From the NCBI GenBank assembly GCA_028868855.1, contig JAGWTR010000010.1:55570-119569 (forward strand): 64,000 nucleotides of DNA. The letters are read 5' to 3'. Source of the stretch: Burkholderiales bacterium (GTDB taxonomy: Bacteria; Pseudomonadota; Gammaproteobacteria; Burkholderiales; Burkholderiaceae_C). The position numbers and the translations under genes are program-made. Below are positions 41,855 through 61,093 of this stretch, one piece after another (the stretch's first letter is position 1; each line of letters opens with the position of its first letter). A model generated the notes under the pieces. It was not told the origin of the DNA and made no database searches. It was given only the letters and a program-made list of their open reading frames with translations.

Positions 41855-43718
41855 GTTCTTCCAGGGCTTGTGGCTGCAAGGCGCAGCGATTGCGCCCCCC
41901 GTGTTTGGCCTCATAGAGCAACTCATCGGCAGCATTGAGCAAGGTTTCTGGCAGGCTGTGGGCGGCCGGGATGGTGCAGGCCACGCCAATGCTCACCGTC
42001 AGCACAATGGCTTGGTCTGCGTAATGCACGTCCAGTGACTGAACCCCCAGTCGGATCGACTCCGCCATGTGGGCCGCCCCGGCCAGATCCGTCTGCGGCA
42101 GTATCACCAGAAACTCCTCGCCACCGTAACGCACCGCATGGTCACCCGGGCGGCGAATGATCTCGGACAGCACCGCTGCCACCTGCCGCAAGGCCTCGTC
42201 GCCCGCCGCGTGGCCGTGTTGGTCGTTGACCTGCTTGAAGTGATCAATGTCGATCATCAGCACCGACAGGGGTTGGTGCCAGCGCTGCGCGAAGCGCCAC
42301 ATCTCGGGTAAGCGCTCGGCCAGGAACTGGCGGTTGTGCAGGCCTGTCAGCGAGTCCCGCACCGACAAATCCTGCAGGCGCGCATTGGCGCGGGTCAGTT
42401 CTGCCATGGCGTTGTCCAGATCTCGGGTGCGTGCCAGGACGCTGGCCTCCAGCTCCGCCGCATGCGCGCGCTGCAGGCGCATATTGGCTTGCTGGGACAG
42501 CTTCAGGCGATGGGCCAGGGCGAACGACAGCAAGGTGATCTCCAGCAGCGAGCCGATTTGCATGCCGTAATCGGTCAGCAGACTGCTTTCCATGAGGCCG
42601 AACCGGTTGAGTGAGTTCAGCATGAAGCCCAGCAACAGCCCGCCAAACGCCCACAGGAAGTAATAGGCCTGACGCACCCCCTGTCGCAACAAGATCGCCG
42701 TAAGGATCAGCATCAGCAGCGGGGCCACGAGGGTCAAGAGGGTGGCCAATTTGACTGACCACGCATAGGACATCACGAAGGTGGCAGGCACGATGGCCAC
42801 GAACAGCCATTGCAAGACACGCATCACGGCGTCGATGTGGGCCGCATGCCGCCGGGTGTCGAGGAACTGGCGGCTGAACAAGACCAGAGACCAGCCCGCC
42901 AGCCCCATGAACACGGGCGTGGCCTGGTTGCCCCAGTTGGGAGAGTTCGGCCACAGGTATTCGTAGGCGAGGCCGCTGAGCGTGGACTGTGCGATGCCAA
43001 ACAGCACAATGTAGACCACGTAGTAGAGGTAGGCGCGGTCTCTCAGCGACGCATACAGCAGCAGGTTGTACAGCAGCATGGCCAGCAAGGCGCCGCTGTA
43101 AAGGCCCAGCAGGAGTTGTTCGTTTTGGGCCCGCTGCTCCTGGTGGTGGGTCGTGCTGATCTCCAGCGGGGCTTGCAGCGAGCCCTGGCTCTGGACGCGC
43201 GCAAACACCTGCACCTGCTCGCCGGGCCGCAGGGTCAGCGGAAAATAGAAATTGCGGTCCCTCACCGGCCGGCTGGCAAAGGGGCGGCGATCGCCGCTGG
43301 CATGGTGCTGAACACGCCCATCCGGCCACACCACGTAGAGGTCGACATAGTCGAGCAAGGGGTAGCGCAGGCTCAGCAGCCACTCGCTCCGATGGCTGGC
43401 GCGGTTGACCAATTCGCCGCGCAACCAGAACGCAGAGTTGCTATAGGCAAAGTTGAGGTCTTCGCGGTGGCGGTCACTCCATTCGGGCGACTGGGCGGGC
43501 TTTCGCAGGATGTCGGTCAAGCCCAGTTGGGCGGTCTTGTCCTCCAGCACCCTCACATGCCGCCCCATGACCAAGCTGGTGAACGCGTCATCCAGGACCA
43601 CGACCTCCGCGCGCACGGGCCCCGCCAGCAGTCCCGATAAAAGGAGGGACAGCAGACTGATCCAGCAGCGGTAAAAGGCGGCCTTGGTCAAAGCAAATTC
43701 TTTCCCTGAGGGGTGCAT
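41820..43718 (-). CDS. 7TMR-DISM membrane diguanylate cyclase (GGDEF)
   Basis: A 632-aa protein. A signal-like helix (about 13-34) is followed by an extracytoplasmic 7TMR-DISMED2 domain (about 40-190: [51 protein letters not shown]). Seven membrane helices (about 200-400) and a coiled coil (about 410-455) come next. The GGDEF domain (about 460-615) has [20 protein letters not shown] and the active-site [11 protein letters not shown], so it should make cyclic di-GMP. No EAL domain. It lies between trpD and trpC on the opposite strand, overlapping trpD by 35 bp, and is divergent from trpC. Confidence 0.92.
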   Translation of the reverse strand: MHPSGKEFALTKAAFYRCWISLLSLLLSGLLAGPVRAEVVVLDDAFTSLVMGRHVRVLEDKTAQLGLTDILRKPAQSPEWSDRHREDLNFAYSNSAFWLRGELVNRASHRSEWLLSLRYPLLDYVDLYVVWPDGRVQHHASGDRRPFASRPVRDRNFYFPLTLRPGEQVQVFARVQSQGSLQAPLEISTTHHQEQRAQNEQLLLGLYSGALLAMLLYNLLLYASLRDRAYLYYVVYIVLFGIAQSTLSGLAYEYLWPNSPNWGNQATPVFMGLAGWSLVLFSRQFLDTRRHAAHIDAVMRVLQWLFVAIVPATFVMSYAWSVKLATLLTLVAPLLMLILTAILLRQGVRQAYYFLWAFGGLLLGFMLNSLNRFGLMESSLLTDYGMQIGSLLEITLLSFALAHRLKLSQQANMRLQRAHAAELEASVLARTRDLDNAMAELTRANARLQDLSVRDSLTGLHNRQFLAERLPEMWRFAQRWHQPLSVLMIDIDHFKQVNDQHGHAAGDEALRQVAAVLSEIIRRPGDHAVRYGGEEFLVILPQTDLAGAAHMAESIRLGVQSLDVHYADQAIVLTVSIGVACTIPAAHSLPETLLNAADELLYEAKHGGRNRCALQPQALEELTMSPGSVLSE

Positions 43719-43837
43719 TCACTCTTATCGGCGGCGTCGAGCGCATTCCTCAGCGGTTCGTGTCCGACAAAACGGTTGCCTTTCACGGTGTAGCGACAAA
43801 CGCGGATAATCCAGTTGATATTGATCACGGGCCTCCC

Positions 43838-44638
43838 ATGTCAGACATCCTCAAGCAAATCGTTGCCGTCAAACACGAAGAGATTGCGGCGGCGTCCAGG
43901 CGCATTTCTTTGACCGCCCTGCGCACGCAAGCCGAGGACCGTCACCGTGCTCAGGTGGACATGCGCGACTTCATCGCAGCCCTGATCGCCAAGATTCGAG
44001 CGGGCCACGCCGGAGTCATCGCCGAGGTCAAAAAAGCCAGCCCCAGCAAGGGCGTGCTGCGCGAACACTTCGTGCCCGCCGAGATCGCGGCCAGTTATGC
44101 GCAACATGGCGCAGCCTGCCTGAGCGTCCTGACCGATGCCCAGTTTTTTCAAGGACAGGCCAGCTACCTGCAGCAGGCCCGCGCCGCCTGCACCTTGCCG
44201 GTCTTGCGCAAGGACTTCATGGTCAGCGACTACCAGGTCTTTGAAGCGGCTGCCATGGGTGCCGACTGCATCTTGCTGATCGCAGCCTGTCTCAGCGATG
44301 CGCAAATGGCCGAGCTGGAAGCCTGCGCCCACGAACTGGGCATGGCGGTCTTGGTCGAGGTCCACGACGGCGCCGAGCTCGACCGCGCCCTGCAACTCAA
44401 GACCCCGCTGCTGGGTATCAACAACCGCAACCTGCGCACTTTCGAGGTCACCCTCGACACCACCCTGGGGCTGCTGCCCCGCGTCCCGGCCGACCGCCTG
44501 TTGGTCACCGAATCGGGCATCCTGGGCCGCGCCGATGTGCAGCGCATGCGCGCCGCCAATGTCCACGCCTTCCTGGTCGGCGAGGCCTTCATGCGCGCAC
44601 CCGACCCGGGGGCTGCCCTGGCCGAATTGTTCGCTTGA
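43838..44638 (+). CDS. trpC: Indole-3-glycerol phosphate synthase
   Basis: A 266-aa TIM-barrel enzyme of tryptophan synthesis. Readable blocks are [17 protein letters not shown] (catalytic Lys), [39 protein letters not shown] and LLVTESGI. The start at 43838 begins the family N-terminus [18 protein letters not shown]. It is cut off from trpEGD by the diguanylate cyclase gene, so it needs its own promoter in 43719-43837; none was clearly identified. It is coupled by TGATG to ung. Confidence 0.95.
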   Translation: MSDILKQIVAVKHEEIAAASRRISLTALRTQAEDRHRAQVDMRDFIAALIAKIRAGHAGVIAEVKKASPSKGVLREHFVPAEIAASYAQHGAACLSVLTDAQFFQGQASYLQQARAACTLPVLRKDFMVSDYQVFEAAAMGADCILLIAACLSDAQMAELEACAHELGMAVLVEVHDGAELDRALQLKTPLLGINNRNLRTFEVTLDTTLGLLPRVPADRLLVTESGILGRADVQRMRAANVHAFLVGEAFMRAPDPGAALAELFA

Positions 44639-45378
44639 TGACCCCCGCCAATGGCCTCACCACCTCGCTGACGGCCCAGTTCGACGCCGTCCCGCCTGAT
44701 TGGCGAGACCTCACCGAGGCCTTCCGGCACAGTGCTGCAGGCCAAGCCCTGATCGAGCGCATCGAACAACGCCGCCGTGCTGGCGTCATCGTCTACCCGG
44801 GCGACGTATTCGCCGCCCTGCGCCTGACGCGCCGTGACCGGGTGCGTGTGGTCATCCTGGGGCAAGACCCCTATCACGGCCCTGGGCAAGCCCATGGGTT
44901 GGCCTTTTCCGTGCTGTCGGGCGTGAAGGTGCCGCCCAGCCTGCGCAACATCTACAAGGAACTCCAGCGCGACCTGTCGATCACCCCGCCGACCCAGGGC
45001 TGCCTGAACGCCTGGGCGCAGCAAGGCGTGCTGCTGCTCAACACCACCTTAACCGTCGAGGACGGCGCACCAGCCAGTCACGCCGCCTGGGGCTGGGAAG
45101 TCCTCACCGACGCCATCATCAATGCCGTGGCCGCCGACCCGGGGCCCAAAGTTTTCATGCTGTGGGGCGCGCACGCCCAGCGCAAACGAACGCTCATTGA
45201 TGCGCACAACGAAGGCCGCCTCAGTCCTCACCTCGTGTTGCAAAGCAACCACCCCTCGCCTTTGTCGGCCTCCCGAGGTCCCTTGCCGTTCCTGGGAAAT
45301 GGCCACTTCAGCGCCGCTCAAAACTTCTGGGGCGACCGGGGTGAGGCGCTGAATTGGCGCCTACCCTGTGTTTTTTGA
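44638..45378 (+). CDS. ung: Uracil-DNA glycosylase
   Basis: A 246-aa family 1 UDG removing uracil from DNA. The catalytic water-activating motif is [20 protein letters not shown], and the second motif is [14 protein letters not shown], with FLGNGHFS after it. NIYKEL and [10 protein letters not shown] are also typical. The start ATG 44638 overlaps the trpC stop by one base. The extended -10 of the downstream tRNA cluster lies just after its stop. Confidence 0.95.
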   Translation: MTPANGLTTSLTAQFDAVPPDWRDLTEAFRHSAAGQALIERIEQRRRAGVIVYPGDVFAALRLTRRDRVRVVILGQDPYHGPGQAHGLAFSVLSGVKVPPSLRNIYKELQRDLSITPPTQGCLNAWAQQGVLLLNTTLTVEDGAPASHAAWGWEVLTDAIINAVAADPGPKVFMLWGAHAQRKRTLIDAHNEGRLSPHLVLQSNHPSPLSASRGPLPFLGNGHFSAAQNFWGDRGEALNWRLPCVF

Positions 45379-45386
45379 AAAAGCTG

Positions 45387-45395
45387 TGCTATATT
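45387..45395 (+). promoter_or_regulatory. Extended -10 promoter of the tRNA-tuf cluster
   Basis: TGCTATATT is an extended -10 (TGn plus TATATT) 15 bp upstream of tRNA-Tyr. A -35 at the usual distance is poor, as is common for extended -10 promoters. Confidence 0.5.
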
Positions 45396-45409
45396 TGCGG
45401 GCTTGCCTT

Positions 45410-45495
45410 GGAGGGGTGGCCGAGTGGTTAAAGGCAGCAGACTGTAAATCTGCCCGCTTACGCGTACACAGGTTCGAATCCTGTCTCCTCCACCA
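45410..45495 (+). tRNA. tRNA-Tyr (GTA)
   Basis: An 86-nt class II tRNA with a long variable arm, anticodon GTA in CTGTAAA, T-arm GGTTCGAATCC, acceptor GGAGGGG pairing with CTCCTCC, and encoded CCA. Confidence 0.97.
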
Positions 45496-45529
45496 GGCAA
45501 ACCATACACGCAATCAGAATCACTCCTGA

Positions 45530-45603
45530 GCGGGAGTAGTTCAATGGTAGAACCTTAGCCTTCCAAGCTAATGATGCGGGTTCGATCCCCGTCTCCCGCT
45601 CCA
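45530..45603 (+). tRNA. tRNA-Gly (TCC)
   Basis: A 74-nt tRNA with anticodon TCC in CTTCCAA, acceptor GCGGGAG pairing with CTCCCGC, T-arm GGTTCGATCCC and encoded CCA. Confidence 0.97.
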
Positions 45604-45718
45604 AGTCGCGGTTCTGTCATGTTCGGCGTGCTAGACTCGTGATCCTCCTGAAATCAGGTGGGTCGTGGTCGGCACTGGTGTGGGTGTGCGCAATGCTTGC
45701 GCCCAGACCAGTGTCGAT

Positions 45719-45793
45719 GCCCATGTGGCTCAGTGGTAGAGCACCCCCTTGGTAAGGGGGAGGTCGGCAGTTCGATCCTGCCCATGGGCACCA
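45719..45793 (+). tRNA. tRNA-Thr (GGT)
   Basis: A 75-nt tRNA with anticodon GGT in TTGGTAA, acceptor GCCCATG pairing with CATGGGC, T-arm AGTTCGATCCT and encoded CCA. tuf follows after 49 bp, the usual tRNA-tuf transcription unit. Confidence 0.97.
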
Positions 45794-45842
45794 CTTTCAT
45801 CTCTTTCCCTCAGCTCATTTCTAGATCGCTGGAGCGCGCAAA

Positions 45843-47033
<1,191 letters not shown>

Positions 47034-47053
47034 ACTGTTCAACCTTCAGTTGT

Positions 47054-47129
47054 AGGGGTATAGCTCAATTGGCAGAGCGTCGGTCTCCAAAACCGAAGGT
47101 TGTAGGTTCGATTCCTACTGCCCCTGCCA
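47054..47129 (+). tRNA. tRNA-Trp (CCA)
   Basis: A 76-nt tRNA with anticodon CCA in CTCCAAA, acceptor AGGGGTA pairing with TGCCCCT, T-arm GGTTCGATTCC and encoded CCA. It sits between tuf and secE as in most Betaproteobacteria. Confidence 0.97.
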
Positions 47130-47169
47130 CCTACTGAACAGATTAGCCCGATCAAACTGCTGTCCCTAC

Positions 47170-47212
47170 AGCCCGCAGGCGAGGTTCGCAAGAACCGAGA
47201 AGCCGGCGGGCT
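47170..47212 (+). other. Long RNA hairpin between tRNA-Trp and secE
   Basis: AGCCCGC (47170-47176) pairs with GCGGGCT (47206-47212), GGC (47178-47180) with GCC (47202-47204), and GGTTC (47183-47187) with GAACC (47192-47196) around a GCAA tetraloop. It is followed by only a short TTT, so it could be a weak attenuator or an RNase processing site. Confidence 0.55.
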
Positions 47213-47236
47213 TTGCTGCCTCAACCCTAGATGCTC

Positions 47237-47620
47237 ATGGCCAATCCGCAAATCGAAACCGTCAATACCAGCGCCGATAAAGCACGGCTGATCACTGCTG
47301 GCCTGCTGGTTGTGGGCGCTGTGGCCGCGTTTTACCTTTTGGGCAAGCAGGATCTATGGTTGCGCGTCATTGCCTTGCTGGTCTTGCTGGCCATGGCCGT
47401 GGGCGTTTTCCTGACGTCTGCCCAAGGGCGTGAGCTGATCGCCTTTGGTCAGGACTCCGTCAAAGAGTTGCGCAAAGTCGTGTGGCCGACGCGCCCGGAA
47501 GCCACCCAGATGACAGCCTATGTGTTCGCCTTCGTGGTGGTCATGGCCTTGTTCCTTTGGCTGACCGACAAAACGCTGGAATGGGTGCTCTACGGCCTGA
47601 TCCTGGGTTGGAAACACTGA
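47237..47620 (+). CDS. secE: Preprotein translocase subunit SecE
   Basis: A 127-aa, three-helix membrane protein of the Sec translocon. Two hydrophobic segments (about 20-60: LITAGLLVVGAVAAFYLL, VIALLVLLAMAVGVFL) precede the conserved amphipathic VKELRKVVWPTRPEATQMT and the final helix. The start is ATG 47237; an ATG two codons earlier (47231) is also possible, with no clear Shine-Dalgarno for either. nusG follows after 26 bp. Confidence 0.93.
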   Translation: MANPQIETVNTSADKARLITAGLLVVGAVAAFYLLGKQDLWLRVIALLVLLAMAVGVFLTSAQGRELIAFGQDSVKELRKVVWPTRPEATQMTAYVFAFVVVMALFLWLTDKTLEWVLYGLILGWKH

Positions 47621-47646
47621 TCCCCACCATCAAGCGAGGTTGACTC

Positions 47647-48216
47647 ATGAGCGACGTTCAAACCATCCCCGCCACCGTGGCCCCTGCGCTGCGCTGGTAT
47701 GTGGTGCATGCCTATTCGGGCATGGAAAAAGCCGTCGAACGTAACCTTCGCGAGCGCATCGATCGCGCTGGCATGCAAACTTCTTTTGGGCGCATTTTGG
47801 TGCCCACCGAAGAAGTTGTTGAGGTCAAGAACGGCAAGAAAACGGTCACCGAGAGACGCTTCTTCCCCGGCTACGTGCTGGTTGAAATGGTCATGAGCGA
47901 CGACTCCTGGCACTTGGTGAAAAACACCTCCAAGGTCACCGGCTTTGTTGGTGGCGCCAAAAACCGTCCCTCACCCATTTCGGAAGACGAGGTCATGAAG
48001 ATCGTCAACCAGATGCAGGAAGGCATTGAAAAGCCCCGTCCCAAGGTCGAGTGGGAAGTCGGCGAGGTTGTGCGCGTCAAGGAGGGCCCGTTCACGGACT
48101 TCAATGGCGCCATCGAAGACGTCAACTACGAAAAGTCCAAGCTGCGCGTGTCGGTCACGATTTTCGGCCGTGCCACCCCGGTGGAGTTGGACTTCGATCA
48201 GATCGAAAAGATTTGA
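47647..48216 (+). CDS. nusG: Transcription termination/antitermination factor NusG
   Basis: A 189-aa protein. The NGN domain ([19 protein letters not shown]..., [12 protein letters not shown]..., [16 protein letters not shown]) binds RNA polymerase. The C-terminal KOW domain ([25 protein letters not shown]) binds Rho or ribosomal protein S10. It follows secE in one operon, and rplK comes 170 bp later. Confidence 0.96.
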   Translation: MSDVQTIPATVAPALRWYVVHAYSGMEKAVERNLRERIDRAGMQTSFGRILVPTEEVVEVKNGKKTVTERRFFPGYVLVEMVMSDDSWHLVKNTSKVTGFVGGAKNRPSPISEDEVMKIVNQMQEGIEKPRPKVEWEVGEVVRVKEGPFTDFNGAIEDVNYEKSKLRVSVTIFGRATPVELDFDQIEKI

Positions 48217-48386
48217 CGCCCTGAAGGTGGGGCTGCTGCGGTGGGCAACCACACGGCGATCACCTTCCGTTCTAGCCGGCGACGAGACGACGGCACGAGG
48301 AGCCTGGGTGCGGCACATGCTGACATTGCGGGCGTTTGCACTCAACCATCAAGACGAGGCCGTCGGGGTGGTTTTAGGAGAAACAA

Positions 48387-48818
48387 ATGGCCAAGAAGAT
48401 TATCGGCTTCATCAAGCTGCAAATCCCGGCAGGCAAGGCAAACCCTTCGCCTCCAATCGGTCCGGCGCTGGGTCAGCGCGGTCTGAACATCATGGAATTC
48501 TGCAAGGCGTTCAACGCCCAGACCAGTGCCATGGAACCCGGTCTGGTGTTGCCGGTGGTGATCACCGCCTTCGCCGACAAGTCCTTTACCTTTGTCCTGA
48601 AGACGCCGCCAGCCACCGTGCTGATCAAGAAGGCGCTGAAGCTCGACAAGGGTTCGGCACGTCCGCAAGTCGACAAGGTCGGCAAGCTGACGCGCGCGCA
48701 GATCGAAGAAATCGCCAAGACCAAGCAAAAAGACCTGACCGCTGCCGATCTGGACGCCGCGGTTCGTACCATTGCTGGTTCCGCCCGCTCGATGGGCGTG
48801 ATCGTGGAGGGTGCATAA
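48387..48818 (+). CDS. rplK: 50S ribosomal protein L11
   Basis: A 143-aa protein that binds 23S rRNA in the GTPase centre. [20 protein letters not shown] and [19 protein letters not shown] are the family N-terminus; the C-terminal RNA-binding domain is complete. Preceded by AGGAGA. The rplA start lies one base after its stop. The 170-bp leader (48217-48386) has no gene and no L1-binding motif that I could fix. Confidence 0.97.
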   Translation: MAKKIIGFIKLQIPAGKANPSPPIGPALGQRGLNIMEFCKAFNAQTSAMEPGLVLPVVITAFADKSFTFVLKTPPATVLIKKALKLDKGSARPQVDKVGKLTRAQIEEIAKTKQKDLTAADLDAAVRTIAGSARSMGVIVEGA

Positions 48819-48819
48819 C

Positions 48820-49518
48820 ATGGCTAAGCTGACCAAACGTCAAAAGTCCTACGCCGGCAAAATCGACAGCAACAAGCTGTACGCCATTGATGATGCCCTG
48901 AGCATCCTCAAGGACACCGCCATCGCCAAGTTCGACGAATCCATCGACGTGGCCGTGCAACTGGGCGTGGACGCCAAGAAGTCCGACCAAGTGGTGCGTG
49001 GCGCTGTCGTGATGCCCAACGGCACCGGCAAGACCAAGCGCGTCGCGGTGTTTGCTCAGGGTGCCAAGGCTGAAGAAGCCAAGGCCGCTGGCGCCGACAT
49101 CGTGGGCATGGAAGACCTGGCCGAGCAAATCAAGGGCGGCAACATCAACTTCGACGTGGTCATTGCCTCGCCGGACACGATGCGCATTGTCGGTACCCTG
49201 GGTACGGTTCTGGGCCCTCGCGGCCTGATGCCTAACCCCAAGGTGGGCACCGTCACGCCTGACGTCGCCACGGCCGTGAAAAACGCCAAGGCCGGTCAAG
49301 TCCAATTCCGCGTCGACAAGGGCGGCATTGTGCACGGCACCATCGGTCGTCGTTCGTTCGACGCCGACAAGCTCAAGGGCAACCTGGCTGCACTGTTGGA
49401 TGCACTGACCAAGCTCAAGCCTGCTTCCAGCAAGGGTGTGTACCTGCGCAAGGTCGCTGTCTCGTCCACCATGGGCGTGGGCGTGCGAGTGGACGTCGGT
49501 TCGATCAACGTCGGCTGA
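48820..49518 (+). CDS. rplA: 50S ribosomal protein L1
   Basis: A 232-aa protein of the L1 stalk and, in other bacteria, translational repressor of rplK-rpl[35 protein letters not shown] and [14 protein letters not shown] are conserved. The ATG at 48820 follows GGAGGG; the GTG at 48811 overlapping the rplK stop is less likely. Confidence 0.97.
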   Translation: MAKLTKRQKSYAGKIDSNKLYAIDDALSILKDTAIAKFDESIDVAVQLGVDAKKSDQVVRGAVVMPNGTGKTKRVAVFAQGAKAEEAKAAGADIVGMEDLAEQIKGGNINFDVVIASPDTMRIVGTLGTVLGPRGLMPNPKVGTVTPDVATAVKNAKAGQVQFRVDKGGIVHGTIGRRSFDADKLKGNLAALLDALTKLKPASSKGVYLRKVAVSSTMGVGVRVDVGSINVG

Positions 49519-49654
49519 CCCAACAAAACACCGTCAACCGCTGCTTCGGTAGTGGGTTGACCAAGTCCCGCGCGTGTCTGGCGCGGACACTTGAAACGAA
49601 TTGGTGGGCTGGGGCTCGGTGGCATGGCCACAGGGGTCTCAGGCTATCAAAGAC

Positions 49655-49710
49655 CGTAGGCGCGGCGTTCACAGCAGTACCGTGAACGCCGCTTAAACCG
49701 CCAGCCTACG
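49655..49710 (+). ncRNA. Probable L10 leader RNA structure before rplJ
   Basis: CGTAGGC (49655-49661) pairs with GCCTACG (49704-49710), and inside it GCGGCGTTCAC (49662-49672) pairs perfectly with GTGAACGCCGC (49682-49692). The position in the 340-bp gap 49519-49858 before rplJ is that of the leader that binds L10-L12 and represses rplJL. The match to the known class is by position and structure only. The rest of the gap holds no gene. Confidence 0.65.
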
Positions 49711-49858
49711 CAGATGGCGTACCCGCTGTTGAAGGATTCTGACCGCCAGCCATGGTGATCAGGGTTTCGGAGGCAGAAGGTCGCTGAACCGGGTGTGCCC
49801 GGGTGGGGTGGGCCTTGTGGTCAAAACCTTTGCCAGGGCATGTTTTAAGGAGTGGACC

Positions 49859-50395
49859 TTGAGTCTCAATCGCAACGAAAAAGCAGCCGTTGTCTCGGAA
49901 GTGCAAGCCCAAGCGGCCAAAGCACAGACCCTGGCACTGGCTGAGTACCGCGGACTCACGGTGGCCCAGTTGGACGCATTGCGCAAGACCGCGCGCGCGC
50001 AAGGTGTGTATCTTCACGTGCTGAAGAACACCCTGGCTCGCCGCGCTGTTGCCGGCACGTCCTTCGAGGTGGCTGCCGAGAGCATGAGCGGCCCGCTGAT
50101 CTACGGCTTCTCCGAAGACGCCGTGGCAGCTGCCAAAGTGATCGCCGACTTTGCCAAGGGCAACGACAAGCTGGTCATCAAGGCTGGTGCTTACGCAGGC
50201 AAGGCGCTCAGCGCCGACGCCGTGAAGGCCCTGGCTTCGATTCCCAGCAAGGAAGTGCTGCTGGCCCAGATCTGCGGCTTGCTGCAATCGCCAGTGTCGC
50301 GTTTCGCACGCGTGCTGGGCGCTGTGGCCGAGCAAAAGGGTGCTGGCGCAGCGCCTGCTGCTGAAGCACCAGCCGCAGAAGCTCCTGCAGCCTGA
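49859..50395 (+). CDS. rplJ: 50S ribosomal protein L10
   Basis: A 178-aa protein that anchors the L7/L12 stalk. [14 protein letters not shown] and [24 protein letters not shown] are family hallmarks. The start is an unusual TTG at 49859, fixed by TAAGGAG at 49846-49852 and by the family N-terminus; upstream in-frame ATG codons would add residues from the leader. The C-terminus is an Ala/Pro/Glu-rich tail. It is expected to be autoregulated through the leader upstream. Confidence 0.94.
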   Translation: MSLNRNEKAAVVSEVQAQAAKAQTLALAEYRGLTVAQLDALRKTARAQGVYLHVLKNTLARRAVAGTSFEVAAESMSGPLIYGFSEDAVAAAKVIADFAKGNDKLVIKAGAYAGKALSADAVKALASIPSKEVLLAQICGLLQSPVSRFARVLGAVAEQKGAGAAPAAEAPAAEAPAA

Positions 50396-50444
50396 TCGCC
50401 GCTCAACCGTATTCAACACATTCAACCGATTTTAGGAACCCAAA

Positions 50445-50822
50445 ATGGCTTTCGATAAAGACGCATTCATCACCGCCCTGGACAGCATGTCCGTCATGGA
50501 ACTCAATGACCTGGTCAAGGCCATTGAAGAGAAGTTTGGCGTGTCCGCAGCTGCCATGGCAGCTCCTGCTGCTGGCGGCGGCGGCGCTGCTGCTGCTGCC
50601 GCTGAAGAGAAGACCGAATTCAACGTCGTGCTGCTCGAAGCTGGCGCCAACAAGGTCGGCACCATCAAGGCCGTGCGTGAACTGACGGGCCTGGGCCTGA
50701 AGGAAGCCAAGGACTTGGTCGACGGCGCTCCCAAGAACGTCAAGGAAGCTGTGCCCAAGGCTGATGCCGAAGCCGCTGTCAAGAAGCTGGTGGAAGCTGG
50801 CGCCAAGGCCGAAGTCAAGTAA
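50445..50822 (+). CDS. rplL: 50S ribosomal protein L7/L12
   Basis: A 125-aa stalk protein recruiting translation factors. The N-terminal dimerisation helices ([22 protein letters not shown]) are joined by an Ala/Gly-rich hinge ([15 protein letters not shown]) to the C-terminal domain [20 protein letters not shown] and [15 protein letters not shown]. Full length. A stem-loop follows at 50840-50868. Confidence 0.97.
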   Translation: MAFDKDAFITALDSMSVMELNDLVKAIEEKFGVSAAAMAAPAAGGGGAAAAAAEEKTEFNVVLLEAGANKVGTIKAVRELTGLGLKEAKDLVDGAPKNVKEAVPKADAEAAVKKLVEAGAKAEVK

Positions 50823-50839
50823 TCCTTGGTTTGCGGACA

Positions 50840-50868
50840 GGCTGGCGGATCTGAAAAGGCCGCCAGCC
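50840..50868 (+). terminator. rplL-rpoB attenuator-type hairpin
   Basis: GGCTGGCGG (50840-50848) pairs with CCGCCAGCC (50860-50868), followed by TTTCTC, a weak T tract suited to partial termination between rplL and rpoB. A second hairpin follows (TCAAGGG 50878-50884 with CCCTTGA 50891-50897). The remainder of the 328-bp gap 50823-51150 holds nothing recognised apart from the rpoB ribosome site. Confidence 0.65.
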
Positions 50869-51150
50869 TTTCTCGCTTCAAGGGTTTGGGCCCTTGAGGG
50901 TACTCGAAAGAGCTTTTGGCGTTAAGCTGATGGGCTTTTTCGAGTGTTCTCTGAAACGACTGCAGAGAACCGGTTTGGTCGAGCCGGGGTGCAATGCCCT
51001 GGTTGTCTGCCAGCGGTTGGTAGTGGCCAACCACCAAGCCTCAGACGCAAGATCTGAATGGCCAGTCGCCGAACAATGAGCCGCACCTAGGCCGGGTGAG
51101 GCTTGGTTTCGCACCGGGTGCCCGCTAGAGGGGCCCGTAACGGAGAGTTT

Positions 51151-55278
<4,128 letters not shown>

Positions 55279-55298
55279 ACGAAAAGGAATAGAAGACC

Positions 55299-59537
<4,239 letters not shown>

Positions 59538-59567
59538 GTCGCCCTACCAATCAGCATCTTGCTGAAC

Positions 59568-59601
59568 AGCGCCCGGGGTTGCAAAGCCCCGGGCGCTTTT
59601 T
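59568..59601 (+). terminator. Rho-independent terminator of rpoBC
   Basis: AGCGCCCGGGG (59568-59578) pairs with CCCCGGGCGCT (59587-59597) around an 8-nt loop, ending in TTTT. Confidence 0.92.
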
Positions 59602-59616
59602 CATGGCCGGTGCTGT

Positions 59617-60033
59617 TTAGAAGGCGGCCCTGATTTTCTCGGCGAGCTCCGCCAGCTTCTCGGGTTTTTCCATGTGGGCGCCGTGGCCTTTGGTCAGTGC
59701 CGCCAGCGAGCTGGGGATGACATGAAAATGGCAGTGAGCCACGGTCTGGCCGGCGGCCACCCCATTGAGTTGGAGCACCACGATGCCGGGGGCGTCCATG
59801 GCCTTTTTCACGGCTTGTGCCACCTTGCGGGCGGTCTGAACGCAGGCGGCCGCGGCCTGATCCGATAGGTCAAACAAGGTTTCGGCCGCCTCTTTCGGAA
59901 TCACCAGCGCGTGTCCGTCGGCCTGCGGCATGATGTCCATGAACGCCAGGGTGTGCTCGTCCTCGTACAGCTTGAGGCACGGAATTTCACCCCGCAATAT
60001 TTTGGCAAAGATGTTCTGAGCATCGTAGGCCAT
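59617..60033 (-). CDS. HIT-family nucleotide-binding protein
   Basis: A 138-aa Hint-like protein hydrolysing or binding purine nucleotides. The histidine triad is HCHFHVIP (about 98-105), preceded by IVVLQLNGVAAGQTV. FAKILRGEIPCLKLYEDE and FMDIMPQADGHALVIPKE are the family N-terminus. The start is ATG 60033, overlapping the stop of the upstream gene by one base. It converges with rpoC across the terminator. Confidence 0.92.
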   Translation of the reverse strand: MAYDAQNIFAKILRGEIPCLKLYEDEHTLAFMDIMPQADGHALVIPKEAAETLFDLSDQAAAACVQTARKVAQAVKKAMDAPGIVVLQLNGVAAGQTVAHCHFHVIPSSLAALTKGHGAHMEKPEKLAELAEKIRAAF

Positions 60034-60311
60034 CACATCACCTCTTCGATGGCCGTCGTCGTATTGACCGCATGTTCGGCGATCTGGTGGGGGCTCATGG
60101 CCACCACGCTCAGCGGGTAGGTGCCCGACACGATGCTTCGGTACCATATTTCGACCGCCATGACACTGGGCGCCAGGCCTTCGACGGCCGAAACGATGCT
60201 TTCGACGACCGACGGCAGGCCGGCATCGCCAAACAGCGCTTCCCCGTGGTCGGTGACCCGGTATTCGTAAGTACCTGCGTCGTAGTCGTCAATTTCGATC
60301 CGCACAATCAT
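60033..60311 (-). CDS. Small conserved-looking protein of unknown function
   Basis: A 92-aa acidic protein (IVRIEIDDYDAGTYEYRVTD, EALFGDAGLPSVVESIVSAVEGLAP) with no membrane segment or recognised domain; the alternating strand/helix pattern suggests a small alpha-beta fold. It is translationally coupled (TGATG) to the HIT gene downstream, so the two are an operon divergent from rpsL. Confidence 0.7.
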   Translation of the reverse strand: MIVRIEIDDYDAGTYEYRVTDHGEALFGDAGLPSVVESIVSAVEGLAPSVMAVEIWYRSIVSGTYPLSVVAMSPHQIAEHAVNTTTAIEEVM

Positions 60312-60372
60312 CTCAGTTCCTTGTCGAGGGCTTGCAGGCGCCCAGTGTACGAGGGTGATGCGTAACTTCTTC

Positions 60373-60402
60373 TTGCCTTTGGCCCTCGGTCGGTTCTACA
60401 AT
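60373..60402 (+). promoter_or_regulatory. Predicted promoter of the str operon (rpsL)
   Basis: TTGCCT (60373-60378) is followed after 18 bp by TACAAT (60397-60402), about 117 bp upstream of the rpsL start. Confidence 0.6.
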
Positions 60403-60518
60403 AGAAGGCTTTTCGGTCGTCGCTGCGGGGAAATACCCAGGCGAGGGCCGTTTTGTGCTTGCCTGTGGATGTTGTCAACGAGCCTTCACAGGTGAATTTT
60501 TTCAACGGGAACCTAGAA

Positions 60519-60908
60519 ATGCCAACGATCAATCAGCTCGTTCGCCATGGCCGCAAGGTCGAGGTGACGAAATCCAAATCGCCTGCGATGCAAAATTGCC
60601 CGCAGCGTCGTGGCGTGTGCACTCGCGTGTACACCACCACGCCTAAGAAGCCTAACTCCGCTCTGCGTAAGGTTGCCAAGGTGCGCCTGACCAACGGTTT
60701 CGAGGTGATCTCCTACATCGGCGGTGAAGGCCACAACCTGCAAGAACACAGCGTCGTGCTGGTTCGCGGCGGTCGTGTCAAGGACTTGCCCGGTGTGCGC
60801 TACCACATCGTGCGTGGCTCGCTTGACCTGCAAGGCGTGAAAGACCGCAAGCAGTCGCGTTCCAAGTACGGCGCCAAGCGCCCCAAGAACACCAAGGCCG
60901 CTAAGTAA
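60519..60908 (+). CDS. rpsL: 30S ribosomal protein S12
   Basis: A 129-aa decoding-centre protein. [31 protein letters not shown] and [13 protein letters not shown] are conserved, with Lys at both sites usually changed in streptomycin resistance, so it reads as a sensitive allele. The start follows CGGGAACCTAGAA; the upstream frame is leader sequence. rpsG follows after 185 bp without a gene. Confidence 0.97.
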   Translation: MPTINQLVRHGRKVEVTKSKSPAMQNCPQRRGVCTRVYTTTPKKPNSALRKVAKVRLTNGFEVISYIGGEGHNLQEHSVVLVRGGRVKDLPGVRYHIVRGSLDLQGVKDRKQSRSKYGAKRPKNTKAAK

Positions 60909-61093
60909 GCGCCAAGGAATTGTCCGGTCGCCTTCATGCCCACGTCACACGGTGACGGCAAGCTGGAGTCAGGCCGGGGTGGCGGTGGTTTCGGGATTGG
61001 CCCGAAGTCTGCCGAGTAAGTGGAGAGCTTTGAACAGCGCTCCGAGATGCAGGCCGAAAACCCGCATCAACTGAAGCATTGAAAGGAAACGAA

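Noticed and set aside
49556..49585. TTGACC at 49556 as the -35 of an rplJ promoter
   Set aside because: No acceptable -10 at 16-18 bp; the sequence there is GC-rich.
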